From: Oscillatoria sp. FACHB-1407
Lineage (GTDB): Bacteria > Cyanobacteriota > Cyanobacteriia > Elainellales > Elainellaceae
Assembly: GCF_014697545.1 (NCBI RefSeq)
Contig: NZ_JACJSA010000023.1
Location: 62,001-126,000, forward strand
DNA length: 64,000 bases
Direction of reading: 5' to 3'
Shown here piece after piece: positions 9,674 through 17,849 of the stretch. The notes beneath the pieces are model-generated. The model searched no databases. It was not told the DNA's origin and saw nothing but the letters and a program-made list of their open reading frames with translations. Position 1 is the first letter of the stretch, and each line of letters opens with the position of its first letter. A program made the position numbers and the translations under genes.

Positions 9674-10177
9674 ATGGCAAAAAAATCGAAAGGATTTAAC
9701 GAACTACTGCGACTGAAACAGTATGAAGCGAATAGCGACGCCGCCCTAGAAAAGTTAGAAAAGCGGGTGCAAGCGAATGCCGCTTCGTTGAATATTGCAG
9801 GTATGGTGAAAAACCCCGCAGGACAGGAAAAAATGTCCGATGTGCTGGAGGCATTTGTTGAACCGTATTTGGACGACGCTGAAACGTTTGAAGCTCAACA
9901 AAAGCTATTTACGATCGCGATCGTTGCCTGGAATTTGGCACTTATGCCAGACGATAAGCGACCCGCAGAGTTAAAGAATTTTGTCCAAAAGCTGGCAGGT
10001 AGCAATAAGCAATTTGCAGCAGATACAACAGCCATTTTGGAGGAATTCATTGAACGAAAACAGCAATTCTTTGCGAATAACAAACGATATATCATCGATT
10101 TTGAATTGCAAAAGATGGGTAAAACTCACCACCTTTCTGTCGTTTCAAGCATGCCAGATAGCTCTCGACCGAAGTGA
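9674..10177 (+). CDS. Conserved hypothetical protein
   Basis: 167 residues, soluble, charged and predicted mainly helical. It begins with a Lys-rich segment (MAKKSKGFNELLRLKQYE). The middle contains ALMPDDKRPAELKNFVQKL. No signal peptide, membrane helix or recognised catalytic motif was found. The ATG has GGGAAGAT about 8 bases upstream. I do not recognise the family. It is divergent from the DUF3370 gene and 96 bases upstream of a small membrane protein gene on the same strand. Confidence 0.72.
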   Translation: MAKKSKGFNELLRLKQYEANSDAALEKLEKRVQANAASLNIAGMVKNPAGQEKMSDVLEAFVEPYLDDAETFEAQQKLFTIAIVAWNLALMPDDKRPAELKNFVQKLAGSNKQFAADTTAILEEFIERKQQFFANNKRYIIDFELQKMGKTHHLSVVSSMPDSSRPK

Positions 10178-10273
10178 CCGTGACTTGAGGATTAAGCAAC
10201 AGGAGAGATGTTGAGGCTCAGTAAATTTGTTCTCCTAATGAGATGAGTTACTTAACTGTTTTGATATCGTCTT

Positions 10274-10507
10274 ATGAGAGAAACTGCTGTTGCCCCAGAA
10301 CAAAGACATTCTGAATCTACCTTTAGAAAACTGGTTCGCAGCCTGATTATCGGATTGGTCTTGGGCACGATCGCCGGCATTCCGATTGGTTGGTTTACTC
10401 ATCGAGTGTTTGCTCAACAAAGAGCCGCTCAGGTGTTGCTCTGTCGTCAACAACACTATGGGCAAGCCGAAGCGACGTTGCAAGACCTTTGTGGCACGGT
10501 CTACTAG
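10274..10507 (+). CDS. Small single-pass membrane protein
   Basis: 77 residues. A charged N-terminus is followed by one clear membrane helix (residues about 24-45, LIIGLVLGTIAGIPIGWFTH). The short tail carries two Cys residues (LLCRQQ and DLCGTVY). There is no recognised domain. It runs on the same strand as the preceding gene and converges with the peptidase gene. The hydrophobic segment and a clean frame between neighbours make it plausible as a gene. Confidence 0.62.
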   Translation: MRETAVAPEQRHSESTFRKLVRSLIIGLVLGTIAGIPIGWFTHRVFAQQRAAQVLLCRQQHYGQAEATLQDLCGTVY

Positions 10508-10579
10508 AAACTGAGTTTCTGTTAGATTTTCGGGTTATCCTGCAATTTCTGAATCAAACACCTGACAGCTAACGAAGCA

Positions 10580-11086
10580 TTAGGCTGTAAGCCGTTGCAG
10601 AATAACCCGAAAATCAGCCACGATCGCCCCCCGGTTTTCATCGGTCAAAATCGGCACATGCACAAACAAGCCATGGCTTTGTGGCTGGTGCGATCGCAAA
10701 TGCTTGAGCATGGCATAGTACAGTGCATTGCAGACAAACCGACCCGCATCGTCACTGATTTCGGTATAGTTCAACTCAGCCGTAAGCCTTTGCAGATCGA
10801 GTGTGCTGTGCAGAATTTCTGACTCAGTGATGGCTCTAGACTCTACACTTAAGCGCGATCGCGATTCTGCCATGCCACAACAGACCACCACATCCGGTTG
10901 CAGTTGAGTCACATGGGCGATCGCCTTCTGAGGAGCCAACTCAAAATCGACCGGGAGTTGCCGCAAAACGTGCCAGGATGGCGACGGGTTCTGTTGCCCA
11001 ATCTCTAACAGCAAATCATCGGACGCATTCGATCGCTGATGGGGCATCCACGTTTGAAACGAGGTGAGTAGGAGTGTCTTAGGCAT
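10580..11086 (-). CDS. Pyroglutamyl-peptidase I-like (peptidase C15) protein
   Basis: 168 residues, shorter than typical Pcp (about 210). It begins with the family-like LLLTSFQTWMPHQRSNAS. The expected triad is visible: Glu82 in SVESRA, Cys119 in RFVCNALYY and His143 in FVHVP. It is therefore likely to be an active cysteine peptidase that removes N-terminal pyroglutamate, or a close relative with other substrates. It is cytoplasmic, with no signal peptide. Its start faces hisH, with about 60 bases between the two start codons. Confidence 0.82.
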   Translation of the reverse strand: MPKTLLLTSFQTWMPHQRSNASDDLLLEIGQQNPSPSWHVLRQLPVDFELAPQKAIAHVTQLQPDVVVCCGMAESRSRLSVESRAITESEILHSTLDLQRLTAELNYTEISDDAGRFVCNALYYAMLKHLRSHQPQSHGLFVHVPILTDENRGAIVADFRVILQRLTA

Positions 11087-11144
11087 CGTGATGAGAGATG
11101 AGGACTGCTATAGTAAAGTATCGGCTCAAGAAGGAATAAAGGGC

Positions 11145-11786
11145 ATGACACGAATCGCTGTAGTGGACTATGACATGGGAAATTTGCACTCCGCTTGCAA
11201 AGGCTTGGAGAATGCAGGTGCAGTCACCCACGTTACAGACTCTGCTAAAGAGCTAGAACAGGCAGATGCGATCGTGTTACCGGGAGTCGGCGCGTTTGAC
11301 CCCGCCATTCAACATTTGCGATCGCGCGATTTGATCCAACCCCTCAAAGACATTATTGCCAGTGGTAAACCCTTTTTGGGGATTTGCTTAGGCTTACAAA
11401 TCCTGTTTGACGGCAGCGAAGAAGGCAATGAGCCAGGATTGGGCATCGTTCCGGGTGTGGTGCGACACTTTCGCCCAGAGCCAGGAATCACCATTCCCCA
11501 CATGGGCTGGAATCAGTTGCAGTTTACCCAGCCTGACCTCCCCGTGTGGCAGGGGCTTCCGGTCGATCCCTGGGTGTACTTCGTCCACTCCTATTACGCC
11601 GATCCGGCACAACCAGAGTTTACAGCCGCTACCATCACCCACGGTACTCAGACCATCACAGCGGCGATCGCCCGTGATAATCTCGTCGCTGTTCAGTTCC
11701 ACCCCGAAAAGTCTTCAACAGCCGGGCTGAAGATTCTCTCTAACTTTGTGCAATACGTTCGTCAGCGCGAACTTGTCACTGCCTGA
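11145..11786 (+). CDS. hisH: Imidazole glycerol phosphate synthase, glutaminase subunit
   Basis: 213 residues from the ATG at 11145, which matches the usual start MTRIAVVDYDMGNLHS. The frame is open 27 codons further up but that part is not family-like. It is a class I glutamine amidotransferase: nucleophile Cys81 in LGICLGLQ, with His186 and Glu188 in VQFHPEKS. It hydrolyses glutamine and passes ammonia to HisF, making IGP and AICAR in histidine biosynthesis. hisF is not in the window, as is common in cyanobacteria where his genes are scattered. rsmD follows 17 bases downstream. Confidence 0.96.
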   Translation: MTRIAVVDYDMGNLHSACKGLENAGAVTHVTDSAKELEQADAIVLPGVGAFDPAIQHLRSRDLIQPLKDIIASGKPFLGICLGLQILFDGSEEGNEPGLGIVPGVVRHFRPEPGITIPHMGWNQLQFTQPDLPVWQGLPVDPWVYFVHSYYADPAQPEFTAATITHGTQTITAAIARDNLVAVQFHPEKSSTAGLKILSNFVQYVRQRELVTA

Positions 11787-11803
11787 CCCGTTCCATTCTG
11801 CCC

Positions 11804-12418
11804 ATGAGCCTGCGCATCTATGGCAATCGCCAACTCAAAACATTGCCGGGGCAGGCGACTCGTCCCACTCCGGCACGAGTGCGTGAGGCAGTCTTCAACA
11901 TCTGGCAGGGGGCGATCGAGGGATGCCACTGGCTCGATCTCTGTACAGGCAGTGGTGCCATGGGAGCCGAGGCATTATGTCGTGGTGCCGCGCAAGTCGT
12001 GGGCATTGAGCAATCCAGTCGTGCCTGTGCTGTGATCCAACAGAACTGGCAGCAGGTGGCTCACAGCGATCAGCGATTTCAAGTCATGCGAGGAGATGTG
12101 CTGAAGCGGCTTCCATCCCTTTCGGGACAGACCTTCGACCGCATCTACTTTGACCCACCCTACGCCAGTGGGCTATACGAACCTGTCTTTCGCCTGATCG
12201 TTGAGCATCAACTGTTGGCACCTGATGGTGCGATCGCCGCAGAGCACAGCCCAGAGCACTACAGCGAAATCGCCATGCAGCAACTCCTGTCAACGATTCC
12301 CCCGCTCTACCTCAGTCAATATAAGAGCTATGGCAACACAGCGATCGCTTTTATAGCCGTAGCCACATTTGATGGGGCGGAAGGCGAGTCAGGAAACTTT
12401 CCCAGCATCAGGGCTTGA
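11804..12418 (+). CDS. rsmD: 16S rRNA (guanine(966)-N2)-methyltransferase RsmD
   Basis: 204 residues. It has a SAM-binding loop DLCTGSGAMG (45-54) and the catalytic motif DPPY (117-120) of N2-guanine methyltransferases. It methylates G966 of 16S rRNA in the assembled small subunit. The family normally ends near YGNTAIAF, at about residue 183. Here the last 22 or so residues (IAVATFDGAEG..SIRA) are encoded by the dispersed repeat at 12349-12456, which carries the stop codon. The conserved core is intact, so activity is probably retained. Probably co-transcribed with hisH. Confidence 0.94.
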   Translation: MSLRIYGNRQLKTLPGQATRPTPARVREAVFNIWQGAIEGCHWLDLCTGSGAMGAEALCRGAAQVVGIEQSSRACAVIQQNWQQVAHSDQRFQVMRGDVLKRLPSLSGQTFDRIYFDPPYASGLYEPVFRLIVEHQLLAPDGAIAAEHSPEHYSEIAMQQLLSTIPPLYLSQYKSYGNTAIAFIAVATFDGAEGESGNFPSIRA

Positions 12419-12456
12419 GCCACTCGCTTTGCCTTAAGCTCTCTGACCAAAGCGAT
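12349..12456. repeat. 107 bp dispersed repeat, copy 2 (inside the rsmD 3' end)
   Basis: Aligns along its full length with 7933-8039. It begins inside the last codons of rsmD and supplies the new stop. ATCGCTTT (12344-12351) and AAAGCGAT (12449-12456) form an 8 bp inverted repeat at the borders. It ends one base before the stop codon of the RNase Z gene on the other strand, so it may also act as the shared terminator. Confidence 0.85.
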
Positions 12457-12457
12457 A

Positions 12458-13411
12458 TTACGCTGTCACCAACGCCTCCACCGATCGCCGGGGGATGTCG
12501 TACACCATGAAATCATGCGCCATGATGGTGTGTGGAAAAATAGCTTTCGCCTCAGCGAGCAAGTCATCCAGCACAATCGCATTACCGGGCGCATAGCGGG
12601 GGCTAAAGTGAGTCATGATCAGTTGCTTCACACCCGCATTGAGTGCCACTTGCGCTGCCATCGTCGAGGTAGAGTGTAGTCGCTGATAGGCTAACTCTGC
12701 GTCCTGGTGGGCAAAGGTTGCTTCATGAATCAGCACATCAGCATCCTCTGCTAACTTGACAGAGTTGTCGCAATAAATCGTGTCCGTGCAGTAGACAAAT
12801 TTGCGTCCAATTTCCGGCTCCCCACACAAATCAGTGCCTTTGACCACCCGCCCATCTGGCAGGGTAATGGTTTCGCCCCGCTTCAACTTGCCATAGAGAG
12901 GACCTGGGGGAATACCCATAGCAGTGGCTTGTTCCACATTGAACCGTCCGGGTTTGTCTTTTTCGGCAACGCGATAGCCAAAGGCAGGCACACGATGAGT
13001 CAGAGGCTCACAGGAAACGACAAACTCATCGTCTTCAAACACCACCCCCGGTTGCACCGTGTGAACCTTAACGGGGTAAGAGAAGTGAGTTTGAGAATAG
13101 CGTCCACAGGCTTTCAAGTACTCATCGAGCTTGGGAGGACCATAAATATCGATGCGACTGGGGTTGCCTGCCAATCCACAACTCGCCAGCAGACCCATCA
13201 ATCCGTAGGTGTGGTCGCCGTGCATGTGGGTGACAAAAATGCGGGAAATTTGACTGATGCGAATGTCACTTCGCAAGATTTGGTGTTGTGTCCCTTCGCC
13301 GCAATCAAACAGCCATGCCTCGGCTCGCTGCGGTAGCCGCAGGGCAATGCTAGAGACGTTGCGCGATCGCGTGGGTACTCCCGAACTGGTTCCTAAAAAT
13401 GTAAGTTGCAA
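12458..13411 (-). CDS. rnz: Ribonuclease Z
   Basis: 317 residues, the usual bacterial RNase Z length. It is a metallo-beta-lactamase fold with the zinc motif THMHGDH (61-67) and further His/Asp residues ([15 protein letters not shown]). It cuts tRNA precursors just after the discriminator base to create the mature 3' end. The start is a TTG giving [11 protein letters not shown], which matches the family start. No nearer ATG fits. The gene converges with rsmD and its 3' end touches the 107 bp repeat. Confidence 0.95.
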   Translation of the reverse strand: MQLTFLGTSSGVPTRSRNVSSIALRLPQRAEAWLFDCGEGTQHQILRSDIRISQISRIFVTHMHGDHTYGLMGLLASCGLAGNPSRIDIYGPPKLDEYLKACGRYSQTHFSYPVKVHTVQPGVVFEDDEFVVSCEPLTHRVPAFGYRVAEKDKPGRFNVEQATAMGIPPGPLYGKLKRGETITLPDGRVVKGTDLCGEPEIGRKFVYCTDTIYCDNSVKLAEDADVLIHEATFAHQDAELAYQRLHSTSTMAAQVALNAGVKQLIMTHFSPRYAPGNAIVLDDLLAEAKAIFPHTIMAHDFMVYDIPRRSVEALVTA

Positions 13412-13801
13412 GACTGAGTTAACCTAATTGCCTAAACATCAGCATCCTATCCCTATCCTGCCATAGGATTCGAGCAGACTGAATGCTCCTTCAGAGTACT
13501 CCTGAAGAGGAACAGTTCTGATTTTTAGGGAAATTGCGGCAAATTTGGGTGAAATTCTAAAAAAAATCTTTGAAAGGAGTTTATTAGCTCAACCCATAGC
13601 ACAATGCTTTTAGTTGCAGTGTTATTTGTTCATCCTCTAACTAAAGAGATAGTCCGATAGGACAAATTTATACCGTTAAGGAGAAAGGGTTCTCGTTACA
13701 GCCTTATAGAATCTTCTCGTGAACATTCCTATAGACATGCTGTTTAAGGTTCTGTCTTTCCATTCACCTGCCCCTATTGTGCTTTATCTGCTGCAAATGC
13801 T
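13412..13801. other. Intergenic region between rnz and the TM-helix protein
   Basis: 390 bases, AT-rich, between divergent genes, so promoters for both should lie here. It has runs such as CTAAAAAAAATCTTTG near 13557. No repeat family member, RNA gene or clear operator was recognised. Confidence 0.4.
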
Positions 13802-15484
13802 ATGAATCAGCCCCTTGACTGCACGGTGATAGCAATTCCTGGACTTGCTCTATCCGTCCCAGAACTAGTATCTACTCCAATGACATCTGTAAATCGATTG
13901 TTGCCCCATCTCCTGGGGATATCTCTTCCTGGAGAGTTTAATTTAGATACCCTGTGGAATACCCTGATTGCCCTGGCTGGGGGTATTTTGATCCTGATTA
14001 TCGGTTGGATCATTGCAGCGATCGCGGCTTCAGTAACCCGTGGTTTGCTGCGACGCACTGACCTTGACAATCGCCTCGCCAACATGATGATGCCAGGAGA
14101 GCGGGCAAATGCTGGGTCTGCCATTGAAAAATGGGTTCCCACGATTGTCTTCTGGATTATTTTCATCATTGCGATCGTTGCCTTCCTGGATGCGCTGCAA
14201 CTGACTACGGTTTCCCAACCGTTAAACAACTTCCTCAATCAGATCTTTGCCTTCTTGCCCCGTTTGGGTGCGGCGGCTCTCCTGGTTGGGGTTGCCTGGT
14301 TAGTGGCAACGATCGCCCGTGCGTTAGTGGTGCGGACAGCGACTTCTTTTGGCATTGACCAGCGATTGAGCCAGGCAGATCCCGATGCCCCTCCAGAAAA
14401 CCAGTTTCTACTCAGTCAGACCCTGGGAAATGCTCTGTACTGGTTTGTTTTCCTATTTTTCTTGCCCCTGATTTTAGGAGTTTTGAATCTGCGCGGTCCC
14501 CTGGAACCCGTTCAAAACTTGCTCAACAATTTCCTGGGCGCACTGCCCCGCATTGTGGAAGCGATCGTCATCGCTCTCATTGGCTGGTTTATCGCTCGGA
14601 TTGTTCGGGGAATCGTCACCAACCTGTTAGCCGCAGCAGGAACCGATCGCCTGGGTAGCCGATTTGGGTTACGCCAAACCACTGGCGGTTCTTCGCTGTC
14701 GGGGATCATTGGCACGGTCGTATATGTGCTGATTTTGATTCCACCGGCGATCGCCGCTCTGGATGCGCTAGAGATTGAGGCGATCTCTGCCCCAGCCACA
14801 GCCATGCTCAATCAGATCTTGCAGGCACTTCCACAAATCTTTACGGCTGTGCTGATCCTGGTCGTGGCGTATGTCGTTGGACAGTTTATTGCCGATCTGG
14901 TATCCAGCGTGCTCACCAGCTTTGGTTTCAACAACATCTTCTCCTGGCTCGGCTTACAACCTACTACCACTCCTGCACCGACTCCGGTTGATCCTTCGGC
15001 GACCGTTTTGCAACCTGGGCAACCGACTCAACCCACAACCCGCACTCCCTCTGAGATCGTGGGAATTATCGCCTGGGTTGGGGTGATGTTGTTTGCGATC
15101 GTCGCTGCCACCAATATTCTCAACATTCCAGCCTTGACTGCGATCGTGTCTGGCTTGTTGCTGATCTTTGGGCGCGTGTTGGTCGGTCTGGTTGTGTTTG
15201 CCGTCGGTTTGTACCTGGCGAACCTTGCCTTCTCACTGGTGACTAGCTCTGGTGGACGGCAAGCCCGCATCTTGGGGCAAACCGCTCGCGTTGCGATCAT
15301 TGCACTGGCATCGGCAATGGCTCTGCAACAAATGGGCGTTGCAACCAATATTGTTAACCTGGCATTTGGTCTATTACTGGGGGCGATCGCCGTTGCGATT
15401 GCTCTCGCCTTTGGCCTGGGTGGACGCGATGTCGCCGCTGAGGAACTGCGGGGATGGTTGGCCTCCTTCCGCCGCGACTCCTAA
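13802..15484 (+). CDS. Mechanosensitive-channel-like protein with repeated TM helices
   Basis: 560 residues. Four or five copies of a roughly 45-residue 'conserved TM helix' unit are visible (for example LIIGWIIAAIAASVTRGLL, VGVAWLVATIARALVVRT, ALIGWFIARIVRGIVTNLL). Each consists of a hydrophobic helix followed by an amphipathic one. The C-terminal region (FGRVLVGLVVF..LANLAF and a final helix ending FGLGGRD) resembles the CmpX/MscS-related group. No MscS beta domain follows. It is probably an inner-membrane osmotic or mechanosensitive channel-like protein. The exact start is uncertain: an internal ATG at 13880 is possible. Confidence 0.82.
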   Translation: MNQPLDCTVIAIPGLALSVPELVSTPMTSVNRLLPHLLGISLPGEFNLDTLWNTLIALAGGILILIIGWIIAAIAASVTRGLLRRTDLDNRLANMMMPGERANAGSAIEKWVPTIVFWIIFIIAIVAFLDALQLTTVSQPLNNFLNQIFAFLPRLGAAALLVGVAWLVATIARALVVRTATSFGIDQRLSQADPDAPPENQFLLSQTLGNALYWFVFLFFLPLILGVLNLRGPLEPVQNLLNNFLGALPRIVEAIVIALIGWFIARIVRGIVTNLLAAAGTDRLGSRFGLRQTTGGSSLSGIIGTVVYVLILIPPAIAALDALEIEAISAPATAMLNQILQALPQIFTAVLILVVAYVVGQFIADLVSSVLTSFGFNNIFSWLGLQPTTTPAPTPVDPSATVLQPGQPTQPTTRTPSEIVGIIAWVGVMLFAIVAATNILNIPALTAIVSGLLLIFGRVLVGLVVFAVGLYLANLAFSLVTSSGGRQARILGQTARVAIIALASAMALQQMGVATNIVNLAFGLLLGAIAVAIALAFGLGGRDVAAEELRGWLASFRRDS

Positions 15485-15523
15485 GGAGCGGGTTGCAACC
15501 CGTTTAGTCTAATTTCTCTCTTT

Positions 15524-15563
15524 AAAGAAGTCGGAGTTCTCAGCGAACCCCGACTTCTTTACT
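15524..15563 (+). terminator. Hairpin terminator after the TM-helix gene
   Basis: AAAGAAGTCGG (15524-15534) pairs with CCGACTTCTTT (15550-15560), followed by T-rich sequence. A separate perfect palindrome, CGGGTTGCAACCCG, lies just after the stop at 15489-15502. The same AGAAGTCGG stem is used at 26538-26569. Confidence 0.75.
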
Positions 15564-15727
15564 TTCTAAGGATGAAATCACAGTATTCTCTAATGAGCGA
15601 TCGCCATGGCTGCAAAGATAGTCGTGATGAGAAATGTACACATGCCAGGGTTCTACTCTTGCGCCCGCTCTCACTTACAGGGTTACACGGCTATACCAGG
15701 GAAAGCCAGGTCAAAACACAATCGATC

Positions 15728-16420
15728 ATGCGAAATCACAGCAAAAACTTCAATCGGGCAAGACCTATTCAGGCAAACGGTTCCTTAAGAGGAGTGGTTG
15801 ACCCCAAAAATAAATTTGATTTCTTTAGGTTTCGGGTTTCTAGTCAGAGCCAGTTTAGTGTGAGCTTAACAGGGCTGAGACAAAATGCTGATCTCGCGCT
15901 GTATCAAGGCAGACGCTTAATTGCCCAATCAAGACAGGGCGGCACCGCAGCGGAGTCTATCACGGGCACCTTGCAACCGGGCACGTATTTTTTGCGAGTG
16001 GCCGTGCGTGGAGCAAGAACTCGCTATCAACTCCAGCTTGCAAGTTCGCCGCTTGGAGCTTCGTTTCCCATTGGTCAAGGACCAACCCCATGGTTTTATA
16101 GTGATGAATTTGGCTATGAGAGACTCCCTGCAAACCCCAATGAGTTAATTTTTTTGGATGCAACGGTGAGTTCATTTCTAGGAGATGAGACTGCTTTCTA
16201 TAACGCTTTGAGCTTCCAATATCCTGACATTGCGACGACATTATACACCAATGCGATCGCCCTCACCTCAACCCGAGAATCTGCCGAATTTGCGAATGGT
16301 CGTCCCGATCGCTACTTTGTTAACAGTCGTAATGAAACGGTGTTTGTCCCCGGATTTGCTGGCTTGTATGGTGGTCAACCTGCTGCCGAAACGATTTACT
16401 TTCCTCGGTGGTTCTCTTAA
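15728..16420 (+). CDS. PPC-like (pre-peptidase C-terminal) domain protein
   Basis: 230 residues from the ATG at 15728. The open frame extends 52 codons further up, but that part is not protein-like. Residues 20-105 match the beta-sandwich PPC pattern: DPKNKFDFFRFRVSSQSQFS, LTGLRQNADLALYQ, ITGTLQPGTYFLRV. The C-terminal 120 residues contain aromatic-rich segments (PWFYSDEFGYERLPANP) with no known family. No signal peptide is visible with this start. PPC domains usually bind surfaces or other proteins outside the cell. Function unknown. Confidence 0.75.
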   Translation: MRNHSKNFNRARPIQANGSLRGVVDPKNKFDFFRFRVSSQSQFSVSLTGLRQNADLALYQGRRLIAQSRQGGTAAESITGTLQPGTYFLRVAVRGARTRYQLQLASSPLGASFPIGQGPTPWFYSDEFGYERLPANPNELIFLDATVSSFLGDETAFYNALSFQYPDIATTLYTNAIALTSTRESAEFANGRPDRYFVNSRNETVFVPGFAGLYGGQPAAETIYFPRWFS

Positions 16421-16582
16421 AAGCTCATGGATAAAGTCAATCACGATTAGCAACGTCCAAGAGGTTTGTTATAGTGGTCGAGGTTGTGGCTACACAATCC
16501 CTAACTAAACGCACTACCACCTGTAACTTTTGGTCACGTCAATCGTCCTGAATTGTAGTCATGAGCGTGTGAGGAGCCTGGA

Positions 16583-17776
16583 ATGACTTCTGCAACCCCA
16601 AGCCGTTTGAAACAGTTGTGGTTAAAGCCGTTGTTGAAATTAGCCCAAAAATCGTGGTGGATGTCTCTGTTGGTCTGGTTAGCCGCGATCGCCCCAGCCC
16701 ATGCAGCTTTAGAGTTGCGGGTGGCGATCGAACAGGATGTTTCCCGGGTGACGTTGGGTAGCTCTACTCCAGCAACGGTGCGAGATGCCTCCGGTCAAGT
16801 GTTAGCCCAATTACCGGCAGGTGGAGCTGTGACGGCTCAGGCAGCATCCGGAGCTATCCAGGTTAACCAATTTCAAACAGGACAAGTTTGGGTTGAACCC
16901 AGTAACGGGGGCTTTGTGTTTATTGGCGATCGCTGGTATCGCGGACGCACCATGGTCGTCCCCACTGGAGGTGGGCTGACTGCCGTCAATTATGTTGATT
17001 TAGAACAATATCTCTACAGTGTTGTCGGTGGCGAGATGCCGACCAACTGGCCTCTTGAAGCTCTCAAAGCGCAGGCGGTAACGGCTCGATCCTACGCACT
17101 CTATCAACGTCAGACCAGTGCGAATGCGGTCTTTGATGTCGGTGACACAACCGCATGGCAGGTGTATCGTGGGGTTGAAGAAGAAACCAACACCACTCAA
17201 GCTGCCGTTCAACAAACCGAAGGGCAAGTTTTAACCTATAACGGGCAAATTATCGAAGCAGTGTTTCACTCCTCATCAGGTGGACACACTGAAAATGTCG
17301 AAGATGTTTGGACGCAAGCCCTACCCTATTTGCGTGCTGTTCAGGATTTTGACCAGGGTGCCCCCGTCTATCAGTGGAATGAAACTATCCCGGCTGATCG
17401 CCTGCGGCAGGTGATCCCCGGTATTGGCAACATTCTCTCCATGGTTCCCGATCGCACCACCCCCCGTGGTCGCATTGTCACGATGCGCGTTACAGGGGAA
17501 GGCGGAACTCGAATTGTCAGTGGGGCTGAATTGCGGCGATCGCTGCAACTGAGAAGCACGCTGTTTTCCGTGACACCGATCCTGGGACAGGTTGCCAGTG
17601 CCGGAAACGTTCCCTCCATTCCCACCGGATTTCTCATTACTGGACGCGGATTTGGTCATGGCTTAGGCATGAGCCAATGGGGAGCTTACAACCTGGCATC
17701 CCAAGGCTACAACTATCAGCAGATCGTGACCCACTACTACACCGGGGCAACCCTTGCCAAGATTCAGGTCGAATAA
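16583..17776 (+). CDS. SpoIID/LytB domain-containing protein
   Basis: 397 residues. The ATG is preceded by GTGAGGAGCC. An N-terminal membrane or signal segment (WWMSLLVWLAAIAPAHA, about 26-42) suggests export. The SpoIID/LytB domain covers about residues 130-390, with LEQYLYSVVGGEMP, WPLEALKAQAVTARSYAL, VFHSSSGGHTE and the closing GRGFGHGLGMSQWGA. SpoIID relatives are lytic transglycosylases acting on stripped peptidoglycan glycan strands. In cyanobacteria, which do not sporulate, the role is probably cell-wall remodelling in the periplasm. A strong terminator follows the gene. Confidence 0.93.
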   Translation: MTSATPSRLKQLWLKPLLKLAQKSWWMSLLVWLAAIAPAHAALELRVAIEQDVSRVTLGSSTPATVRDASGQVLAQLPAGGAVTAQAASGAIQVNQFQTGQVWVEPSNGGFVFIGDRWYRGRTMVVPTGGGLTAVNYVDLEQYLYSVVGGEMPTNWPLEALKAQAVTARSYALYQRQTSANAVFDVGDTTAWQVYRGVEEETNTTQAAVQQTEGQVLTYNGQIIEAVFHSSSGGHTENVEDVWTQALPYLRAVQDFDQGAPVYQWNETIPADRLRQVIPGIGNILSMVPDRTTPRGRIVTMRVTGEGGTRIVSGAELRRSLQLRSTLFSVTPILGQVASAGNVPSIPTGFLITGRGFGHGLGMSQWGAYNLASQGYNYQQIVTHYYTGATLAKIQVE

Positions 17777-17787
17777 TGGCATTCTCT

Positions 17788-17823
17788 AAAAGCAGGAACG
17801 CGATTAATCGCGTTCCTGCTTTT
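17788..17823. terminator. Perfect 36 bp palindrome, bidirectional terminator
   Basis: The whole interval is a perfect inverted repeat, AAAAGCAGGAACGCG on the left and its complement on the right, with a centre of ATTAAT. It lies between convergent genes (stops at 17776 and 17850). A-tracts on one side and T-tracts on the other suit termination from both directions. The core CGCGATTAATCGCG is a common intergenic word in cyanobacteria. Confidence 0.9.
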
Positions 17824-17849
17824 AAGGTGGCTGTAATGTGCCTATTTTT

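Noticed and set aside
10390..10572. Open frame overlapping the small membrane protein gene
   Set aside because: Shifted-frame shadow of the gene at 10274-10507, which has a better membrane-protein pattern.
11096..11112. Fragment resembling the MITE end (GGACTGCTATA) upstream of hisH
   Set aside because: Only about 11 bases match with no partner end nearby, too short to claim an element.
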